From positions 248,001-312,000 of the forward strand of contig NZ_BMQT01000008.1 of assembly GCF_014648255.1 (NCBI RefSeq): a stretch of 64,000 nucleotides of DNA, written 5' to 3'. Below, in pieces: positions 58,380 to 64,000 of the stretch. Origin of the DNA: Nocardioides albus. Its GTDB lineage: Bacteria > Actinomycetota > Actinomycetes > Propionibacteriales > Nocardioidaceae. How positions within the stretch are numbered: the first letter of the stretch is position 1; every line of letters starts with the position of its first letter. Both the position numbers and the translations under genes were made by a program. Below the pieces are notes generated by a model. The model was not told where the DNA came from. It was given only the letters and a program-made list of their open reading frames with translations, and did not search any database.

Positions 58380-60434
58380 ATGAAGCAACACATCGTGCGC
58401 ATCGCCGCGCTCGGACTCTCCACCACTGCCATCGTCGGCGTCGGCAGCGCGCTGTCGGCCGGCCATGCCGCCACCGCGGAGTGCACCGCCGACTCCCCCA
58501 AGCTCATCCGGACCATCGACGCCGTGACCCACCTGGAGTCCCGTTACGCCAAGACGGTTCCCGGGGCCCACCACGAGGCAGTCACTCACATCGCGCACCA
58601 CGAGGCCGAGACTCACGAGGAGGTCGCGCCCGGCGGGTACGCCTACACCCAGCGGACCACCGGCAAGGTCGAGTTCAAGGACTCCAGCAGCTGGAACCCC
58701 GGCAAAGGCTGGGATCGTACGCCCGCGCTCGACAAGGTCGTCACCATCGTCGACAAGCCGGCGTGGGACGAGACCGTGGTCGACGTCGCCGCGTACGACG
58801 ACCCTGACACCGTCATCTACTACACCGGCAAGCCCGCGGGCTCGACCACCCTCGAGGACGCTGCGTGGGTGCGCTACACCCCCACCGGCTGGCCGACGAA
58901 GGTCGAGACCCGGACCGTCACCGACGTGCCCACGACGTACGCCTGCGACTTCGTCAAGCCCGTGACGACCTTGCTCAACCCGACGCCGCTGGTGCGACCT
59001 GGGTTCGTCTTCGACCTGGAGACCACCGACAACCACCTCGTCACCAAGACCGTCGGCAACATCTACCGTGACGGCACGCTGTTCAAGTCCTTCCAGTCGC
59101 CCACGGGTTCCCTTGCCGTGCCCGTGAATCTGCCCGACGGCGCCTACACGCTGCGTTACAACGGACTCGACTCGGTCGGCAACGTGGCCAGCACGGCGAC
59201 GTACGACTTCGTTGTCGACGGGACCGCCCCGACCGTCACCGACAAGGGCACCGCCGGTGCGGCTGCGCGGTCGAAGTCGTTCAAGCTCTACGACGCCCGA
59301 CGGATCGACGCGGTCACCATCAACGGCGTCACCAAGGACCTCGCCAACAGCGTCTGGTCGGACGTCAACGACATCAAGCCGGGCCGCTACGGCGCCGTCG
59401 AGGGCACGAACACGCTGATCGCCTACGACGAGGCCGGCAACGCCTCCGCCCCGGTCGAGTTCACCCTGGACACCACCGGCCCGGTGATCACCGACAAGGG
59501 CGCCGCCGGCAAGGCGGGACAGAGCAAGTCGTTCAAGCTCTTCGACCCGCGCCGTGTCGACAAGGTCACCATCAACGGCGAGACCAAGGACCTGATCAAC
59601 AACGTGTGGTCAGATGTCAACGACATCAAGCCGGGCCGCTACGGCGCCGTGGAGGGCACGAACACGCTGATCGCCTACGACGAGCTCGGCAACACCACCG
59701 AGATCACCTTCGTCCTGGACACCACCGGTCCCCTGGTCACCGAGAAGGACGACTCTTCGGAGACCAGCCGTTCGTTCAAGCTCGACGACGGGCCCCTCGG
59801 CTCCATGGTCGCCGGGGTCCGGGTCAACGGCACCGATTTCCCGCTCTCGCACAACCGCTGGTCCGACGCCAATGACCTCTCCCTCGGCAGCCCCTGGGGC
59901 GTCCGGGCCGGGGAGAACACCCTTGTCGCGTACGACGTGCTCGGCAACGAGACGACCGTGACCTTCACGATCGCAGCCCCGGAGGCCGCGCCTGCCACCG
60001 GCGCGAACCCTCAGCCTGAGGTTGAGCCTGAGTCTGACAACGGTTCTGACAGCCAGACCGAGCCCGTGGTCGCCCCTGCGATCGTCGCTGGCAACAGCGT
60101 TGCCACGCCGTCCGATGCCGGCCCGGTGGCAACCACGTCGACGCTCGCCGGCCCGCGGGCATCGGCTGCCACGGTCCTGGCGCCAGAGCTCGTCGCCGAG
60201 AGGGCTGCCACGAACCAGTCGCTCACCGGCGAGGGACGTCAGGTGACGACGGCGGAGACCTCGCTGATCGTGGACGCTGGTCAGGTCGAAGCGGTCGACA
60301 CCGTCCAGGCCGTGGCCGCGGCGCCGGTGGCGGTCGACGACAGCCTCCCCGGTCTCGGGATCGCGATCACCGCTGGAGGCGCGATGGTGGCGTTCGGCGC
60401 GGTGCTCGGGATGCGCCGCCGCGGTCGTTCCTGA
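58380..60434 (+). CDS. Secreted/surface protein with three internal repeats
   Basis: A 684-residue protein. Signal peptide at residues 1-about 32 (IVRIAALGLSTTAIVGVGSALSAGHA). After a unique region with His/Tyr-rich stretches (AHHEAVTHIAHHEAETHEE), three tandem Ig-like repeats of about 80 residues cover about 280-530; the first two are nearly identical at the DNA level (about 59245-59450 and 59490-59690). A Pro/Glu/Thr/Ser-rich stalk and a C-terminal helix with RRRGRS end it: LPGLG stands before this helix, so a canonical LPxTG sorting signal is not present. CAGGGAAG precedes ATG 58380; the extension to 58350 is rejected. Confidence 0.85.
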   Translation: MKQHIVRIAALGLSTTAIVGVGSALSAGHAATAECTADSPKLIRTIDAVTHLESRYAKTVPGAHHEAVTHIAHHEAETHEEVAPGGYAYTQRTTGKVEFKDSSSWNPGKGWDRTPALDKVVTIVDKPAWDETVVDVAAYDDPDTVIYYTGKPAGSTTLEDAAWVRYTPTGWPTKVETRTVTDVPTTYACDFVKPVTTLLNPTPLVRPGFVFDLETTDNHLVTKTVGNIYRDGTLFKSFQSPTGSLAVPVNLPDGAYTLRYNGLDSVGNVASTATYDFVVDGTAPTVTDKGTAGAAARSKSFKLYDARRIDAVTINGVTKDLANSVWSDVNDIKPGRYGAVEGTNTLIAYDEAGNASAPVEFTLDTTGPVITDKGAAGKAGQSKSFKLFDPRRVDKVTINGETKDLINNVWSDVNDIKPGRYGAVEGTNTLIAYDELGNTTEITFVLDTTGPLVTEKDDSSETSRSFKLDDGPLGSMVAGVRVNGTDFPLSHNRWSDANDLSLGSPWGVRAGENTLVAYDVLGNETTVTFTIAAPEAAPATGANPQPEVEPESDNGSDSQTEPVVAPAIVAGNSVATPSDAGPVATTSTLAGPRASAATVLAPELVAERAATNQSLTGEGRQVTTAETSLIVDAGQVEAVDTVQAVAAAPVAVDDSLPGLGIAITAGGAMVAFGAVLGMRRRGRS

Positions 60435-60443
60435 CCGCCGTGC

Positions 60444-60482
60444 CCGTTGCCGGCCGCGGCTCCTGCGCCCGGCCGGCAACGG
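60444..60482. terminator. Bidirectional hairpin terminator
   Basis: Arms CCGTTGCCGGCC (60444-60455) and GGCCGGCAACGG (60471-60482), 12 perfect pairs, 15-base loop, between two convergent genes. Confidence 0.6.
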
Positions 60483-60491
60483 CCCGCCCGC

Positions 60492-61013
60492 TTACTCGCC
60501 CAATGGCCATTCGGTGATCACACGGCAGTCATCGTTCGCGTACCACTGCAGGCTGATCCGGTCCGCGCGGCATCGAGCGGGAAGGAGCCGAACCAGGGAC
60601 GTACGGGTGGACGCCAGGTCCACACCCCCGTCGACGTGGTCGACGGTCAGGTGCGGCACCGGCTCGAAGAGCCCCGCATACGGCGGACACTGCGGGAAGG
60701 CCGCGCTCAAGGCTTCGATCAGCTCCGCGAACGGCTGCGCCGGCTCGGGATGCAGGTAGATCGTTCCGCCCGCGAAAAGGCGGACGTCGTCGAGCACGAA
60801 GTCGAACCTCGCCGTCGCCGCGGCGATCTTCCTGACCAGCTCCAGATCCGCCGCCGAGGGCGACTCGAGGAACGGCGCGAGCAACGTGATGTGTGCATGC
60901 ACAAACGCCGGGTCCGACGACACGAACGAGACGTCGTAGTGATGAGTTCGCTCCACGATGTACGTCTCCAGCTCGGGCACAGGCACGACGAGCACCGAGT
61001 GTCCTGGCCTCAC
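60492..61013 (-). CDS. 2H phosphoesterase (2'-5' RNA ligase-like)
   Basis: A 173-residue protein with the two HxT motifs of the 2H family: H41-I-T43 (HAHITLLAPF) and HLTV in PHLTVDHVDGG. Members act on 2'-5' linkages and cyclic phosphates of RNA or nucleotides; the biological role of such free-standing actinobacterial copies is unknown. The frame is open to 61100; GTG 61013 gives a start like those of relatives (RPGHSVLVVPVPELE), though its ribosome site is weak. Confidence 0.82.
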   Translation of the reverse strand: MRPGHSVLVVPVPELETYIVERTHHYDVSFVSSDPAFVHAHITLLAPFLESPSAADLELVRKIAAATARFDFVLDDVRLFAGGTIYLHPEPAQPFAELIEALSAAFPQCPPYAGLFEPVPHLTVDHVDGGVDLASTRTSLVRLLPARCRADRISLQWYANDDCRVITEWPLGE

Positions 61014-61113
61014 GACCGACCGCCAGCCCGCGGAGCGTGAGCAGCGCACTCGCGATCGGTCATGGAGCGATTCTGACGGACGTACGCCACCAGCACCCAA
61101 CCGGATATCGACC

Positions 61114-61150
61114 TCTCGACGTCAGAAAGTGACCTCTCGGCGTCAGGGGG
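61114..61150. repeat. Second copy of the 21-bp repeat unit
   Basis: A unit beginning TCTCGACGTCAGAAAGTGAC (61114-61134) followed by TCTCGGCGTCAG. This is the unit of the array at 54808-54849, 6.3 kb away, with two changed bases. It lies between divergent genes. Confidence 0.7.
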
Positions 61151-61162
61151 CGACGGCTCGGC

Positions 61163-61168
61163 TAGGGT
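61163..61168 (+). promoter_or_regulatory. -10 element of the 61175 methyltransferase (leaderless)
   Basis: TAGGGT, 6 bases, GTG 61175; the 21-bp repeat lies just upstream, 29 bases from the hexamer. Confidence 0.45.
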
Positions 61169-61174
61169 GCCCGG

Positions 61175-61810
61175 GTGTCTACGCCTGAGATGCCCGCGGA
61201 CCTGCTCAAGCATGCGCTCGACGCCACCGGGTTCATGCCGCCCGAGGAAGGGCGCGCGCTGTTCGCGTACGCCGTCGAGCGGCTGCCCCATGGGCCGGCG
61301 GTAGAGATCGGGACCTACTGCGGGAAGTCGTCGGTCTATCTGGGCGCAGCCGCGAAGCTGACCGGCGGCACCGTGTTCACCGTCGACCACCACCACGGCA
61401 GCGAGGAGAACCAGGCAGGGTGGGAGCACCACGACACCGGCCTGGTCGACCCGGCCACTGGGCGGCTGGACACGCTGCCGACCTTCCGGCGCACGATCGA
61501 GCAGGCCGGCCTCGAGGACGAGGTGGTCGCGGTGGTCGGAGCTTCGACGACCGTGAGCCGGTGGTGGACGACCCCGGTCTCGTTCCTCTTCATCGATGGC
61601 GGCCACGGCGTCGAGCCTGCGCAGCTGGACTACCGCGGCTGGGCACCGAAGGTGATGCCCGGCGGCCTGCTGCTGGTGCACGACGTGTTCCCGGACCCCG
61701 CCGACGGCGGCCGGCCGCCGTACGAGGAGATCTACCTCCCCGCGCTCGCCTCGAAGCAGTTCGAGGAGATCGACGCTGTCGGGTCGCTACGCGTGCTGCG
61801 ACGCCTCTGA
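61175..61810 (+). CDS. Class I SAM-dependent methyltransferase (Methyltransf_24-like)
   Basis: A 211-residue protein. Motif I is VEIGTYCGKSSVYLGAAA, followed by GGTVFTVDHHHGSEENQAGWEHHD, then VSFLFIDGGHGVEPAQLDYRGW and LLVHDVFPDP. This order is that of small class I methyltransferases of the Methyltransf_24 kind, often in glycan or secondary-metabolite clusters. The GTG start is leaderless by its -10. The 3' end overlaps the convergent prenyltransferase-like gene by 24 bases. Confidence 0.87.
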   Translation: MSTPEMPADLLKHALDATGFMPPEEGRALFAYAVERLPHGPAVEIGTYCGKSSVYLGAAAKLTGGTVFTVDHHHGSEENQAGWEHHDTGLVDPATGRLDTLPTFRRTIEQAGLEDEVVAVVGASTTVSRWWTTPVSFLFIDGGHGVEPAQLDYRGWAPKVMPGGLLLVHDVFPDPADGGRPPYEEIYLPALASKQFEEIDAVGSLRVLRRL

Positions 61811-62893
61811 CGTCTCGCACCCACACTCGAGCGCCAGCTCGTCGAAGGGCGCCGCGAGCGAGGTGCCGCGCATGATCCCGGAGCCTGCGGTGGACCGGCC
61901 GTAGCGCTCCCCCAGCGCGTCCGCGGCCAGGATGACGGCGGCAGCGGTGAAGGTCGAGTGCTCCTCGGGCCAGAAGGCGTTGGGGTTCGGGTTGGGGTAG
62001 TCCGGCGACTCGTAGACCCAGCCGGTCCAGTAGCCGCCGTCGGCGGCGCGCAGGTGCTGCATCTCCGTCAGCAGACGGAGAGCGCGGCGGTGGTCGCCGA
62101 TGTTGTCCAGCGCCATCGCCAGCTCGCACGTCTCGGCGCCGGTCACCCACGGGTTGGTGTCGACGCAGAGCGCACCGAGGCCGGGGCGTACGAAATGGTC
62201 CCAGCGCGACTCGATCAGGTCGTGTCCGGCGTCGCCGACGACGGCTCCGCCGAGGACCGGGTAGTACCAGTCCATCGAGTGGTGCGACTTGTCCTCGAAC
62301 GAGTCGCGATGGCGGCGCAGCGCGTGACCGAGCCGGCCGCCGACGATCTCCCACTCCGGCTGCGGGTCGTCCATCAGGTCGGCCAGGGCGACGCCGGCGC
62401 GCAGCGACTGGTAGATCGACGACGAGCCGGTGAGCAGGGCGAACGGGTCCCGCGGCGTCCAGGCGATCCCGCCGAAGGGCAGCTGCAGCCCGACGACGAA
62501 GTCGAGCCCGGCTCGCACCGAGGGCCACAGCCGTTCCACGAACGCCCGGTCCCGCCGGATCAGCCAGTGGTGCCAGAGCCCGACGGCGAAGTAGGCCGAC
62601 ATGTTCGACTCGCCGACCGTCTCGACTGCCGAGCCGTTGACGATCTTCATCGGCCAGGAGCCGTCGGCGTTCTGCAGAGACGGGATCCAGTCGTACGCAG
62701 CCTCGGCCTCCTCCACCAGGCCACCGACCAGCAGGCCCATGGCCGCCTCGACGTGGTTCCAGATGTCGGTGTGCTGGCCGGGCACCCATGGGATCGCGCC
62801 CGACGCCTCCTGGGCGCGGGCGATCGACCCGGCCGTGGCGACGATCTGGGCAGGGGTCAGCACCCCGTCGACGTACGGGATCTCGAAGCTCAT
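61787..62893 (-). CDS. Prenyltransferase-like alpha/alpha-barrel protein
   Basis: A 368-residue soluble protein. Repeated helical units with WxxQxxDGxW-like pattern (YDWIPSLQNADGSWPMKI, later QHLRAADGGYWTGWVYESP) suggest an alpha/alpha toroid of the prenyltransferase/squalene-oxidase repeat class, which also covers cyclases and glycosidase-like folds. No catalytic motif can be fixed from sequence alone. ATG 62893 is 7 bases after the methyltransferase stop; the extension to 62929 overlaps it. Lies in an operon with a methyltransferase and a glycosyltransferase. Confidence 0.75.
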   Translation of the reverse strand: MSFEIPYVDGVLTPAQIVATAGSIARAQEASGAIPWVPGQHTDIWNHVEAAMGLLVGGLVEEAEAAYDWIPSLQNADGSWPMKIVNGSAVETVGESNMSAYFAVGLWHHWLIRRDRAFVERLWPSVRAGLDFVVGLQLPFGGIAWTPRDPFALLTGSSSIYQSLRAGVALADLMDDPQPEWEIVGGRLGHALRRHRDSFEDKSHHSMDWYYPVLGGAVVGDAGHDLIESRWDHFVRPGLGALCVDTNPWVTGAETCELAMALDNIGDHRRALRLLTEMQHLRAADGGYWTGWVYESPDYPNPNPNAFWPEEHSTFTAAAVILAADALGERYGRSTAGSGIMRGTSLAAPFDELALECGCETSEASQHA

Positions 62894-62900
62894 CCGAGGA

Positions 62901-63668
62901 TCAATCGGTCGAGGTGGGGTCGGAGGCAACGCGGCCCGGCTTGCGGAAGTAGAGGACCATGCTCTTGCCGATCACCGGGTCGAGGAACTTCCCGGCCAGC
63001 CTCAGCGGGAGCGGGTTCTTCATGATCTCCCAGACCAGGACCTGGTGATAGGCCTTGACCAGGACGTTCTTGTCGTTCTCGACGCCGACGGCCGACTTCA
63101 GCCACCAGTAGGGCGCGTGCAGACCGTGGGCGTAGGACTTGCCCTCGAAGATCATCGCCTCGCCGGGGGTGCCGTCGTTGGGGCGGCCGGCCTTGGTGAC
63201 CTTGTCGATCAGCTCGTGGTCGGTGTAGATGCGGATGTGGCCCCCGGTGGTGTTGTGGTAGTCCTCGGAGAGCTTCCAGTTGACGACCTCGGGCAGCCAG
63301 CGCGGCACCGAGATGGCAAGGGTGCCGCCGGGACGCAGCACCCGGACGAGCTCCTTGATCGCATCCACGTCGTGGTGGATGTGCTCGAGCACCTCGGCGG
63401 CCACGATCCGGTCGAACTCGCCGTCGGCGAAGGGCAGCGACAAGGCGTCGCCCTCCTTGACCTCCGCGTTCGCGCCCTCGGGGACCTCCTCGCGCATCGC
63501 GAAGAACCAGTCGCTGACCTTGGCCAGCTCCTCGGCATCCTGGTCGAACGCGATCACGTCGGCGCCGCGGCGGTACATCTCGAAGGCGTGCCGGCCACCG
63601 CCGGCACCCATGTCGAGCACGCGCTCCCCTGCCTTCAGGCCAAGGCGGTCGAAATCAACGGTGAGCAC
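62901..63668 (-). CDS. Class I SAM-dependent methyltransferase
   Basis: A 255-residue protein. Motif I is VLDMGAGGGRHAFEMYRRG, then VIAFDQDAEELAKV, the acidic FDRIVAAEVLEHIHHDVDAIKELVRVLRPGGTLAISVP. The C-terminal half is long and lipid-interacting in look (HGLHAPYWWLKSAVG). GTG start three bases after the glycosyltransferase stop. Middle gene of the operon running in from the right edge. Confidence 0.88.
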   Translation of the reverse strand: MLTVDFDRLGLKAGERVLDMGAGGGRHAFEMYRRGADVIAFDQDAEELAKVSDWFFAMREEVPEGANAEVKEGDALSLPFADGEFDRIVAAEVLEHIHHDVDAIKELVRVLRPGGTLAISVPRWLPEVVNWKLSEDYHNTTGGHIRIYTDHELIDKVTKAGRPNDGTPGEAMIFEGKSYAHGLHAPYWWLKSAVGVENDKNVLVKAYHQVLVWEIMKNPLPLRLAGKFLDPVIGKSMVLYFRKPGRVASDPTSTD

Positions 63669-63671
63669 GGC

Positions 63672-64000
63672 TCACTTCCTCTCGTCTGTGGTGAACTCGT
63701 CGATGGACTGCTGATACAGGGCGGTCATCCGCTCGGCGACGGCGTGCCAGGAGAAGTGCTCCTCGACACGCGCGCGCCCGGCGGCCGAGTAGCGAGCGCG
63801 TCGCTCGGGGTCGTCGAGCAGAGCCGCGATGGCCTGCTCGAGCTCCTCGGTGTCGCCGGGGGTGACCTGGGCGGCGCACAGGTCGTCGGGGCCGACGACC
63901 TCGGGGATCGCGCCGGCGCGGGAGACGACGAGCGGGGTGCCGCACGCCATCAGCTCGGCGGTGGGCAGTGAGAATCCCTCGTAGAGCGAGGGCACGCACG
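63672..64000 (-). CDS. Glycosyltransferase family 4, 5' end outside the window
   Basis: C-terminal fragment of about 109 residues, still open at the right edge, so the start lies beyond base 64000. It contains the GT4 nucleotide-sugar block PSLYEGFSLPTAELMACGTPLVVS, in which Glu of YEGF and Glu of PTAE are the E-x7-E pair, followed by the usual final helix (RVEEHFSWHAVAERMTALY). Donor and acceptor cannot be told. First visible gene of the operon with methyltransferase and prenyltransferase-like genes. Confidence 0.9.
   Translation of the reverse strand, partial: CVPSLYEGFSLPTAELMACGTPLVVSRAGAIPEVVGPDDLCAAQVTPGDTEELEQAIAALLDDPERRARYSAAGRARVEEHFSWHAVAERMTALYQQSIDEFTTDERK

Noticed and set aside
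60330..60434. LPxTG sortase signal at the end of the surface protein
   Set aside because: The sequence is LPGLG, lacking the Thr-Gly; a simple membrane anchor is the safer reading.

Overview
The window is high-GC, gene-dense DNA (no gap over 300 bases) with frequent GTG starts, many ATGA/GTGA overlaps and actinobacterial families throughout (large LuxR/LAL regulator, DUF1269, DUF6325, DUF4873, DUF6069, WHG-type TetR, FGE-dependent sulfatase). A Nocardioides-like member of the Propionibacteriales is the best guess; this rests on style and gene content, not on a marker gene.

Region 1 (1-22.6 kb) is an accessory block of membrane and stress-type genes: four SulP anion transporters, an HdeD-like protein, DUF7144, SHOCT/DUF6325, cardiolipin synthase plus GAP-family protein, BrkB-like protein, AI-2E-family permease, two DUF1269 proteins with a DUF6069 protein, two paralogous 65/66-residue proteins, and an arylsulfatase - formylglycine-generating enzyme - HAD phosphatase operon. 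A 17-bp palindrome (consensus TCACC-N7-GGTGA) stands before almost every transcription unit here and before an isolated DUF389 gene at 43.3 kb. In each case 22-23 bases separate it from an NANNNT -10 hexamer, and in seven units the start codon follows that hexamer by 6-8 bases, so those mRNAs are probably leaderless. The 891-residue LuxR-type regulator at 2.7-5.4 kb, which has its own copy of the box, is the natural candidate activator.

Region 2 (22.6-29.7 kb) is a smaller module of the same design: a LuxR regulator with a GAF-like front half, an MHS-type MFS transporter, an acyl-CoA ligase plus thioesterase, and a second acyl-CoA synthetase. A different repeated box (CTCTTyCGGGGGTr) precedes each target. 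It looks like uptake and CoA-activation of an organic acid.

Region 3 (29.2-43.4 kb): OsmC protein, two convergent GH13 glucosidases, a ClC channel, a CaiB-type CoA-transferase/MatC-like dicarboxylate carrier operon facing a GntR regulator, a TSUP permease, a TetR/DUF4873 pair facing an AurF-type diiron oxygenase, a second TetR facing two small membrane proteins, and DUF389.

Region 4 (43.4-54.6 kb): glutaryl-CoA-dehydrogenase-like enzyme, Tat-exported beta-helix protein, YceI with ECF sigma/anti-sigma, a membrane protein with a NarL-type two-component system, a second copy of the acyl-CoA ligase, and a GMC oxidoreductase.

Region 5 (54.6-64 kb): an array of 21-bp repeats beside a tyrosine recombinase, which diverges from a zinc-motif coiled-coil protein; tRNA-Gly(GCC) with a strong terminator; a J-domain membrane protein; a repeat-bearing surface protein; a 2H phosphoesterase; a second copy of the 21-bp repeats; and a methyltransferase / prenyltransferase-like / methyltransferase / glycosyltransferase group running off the right edge.
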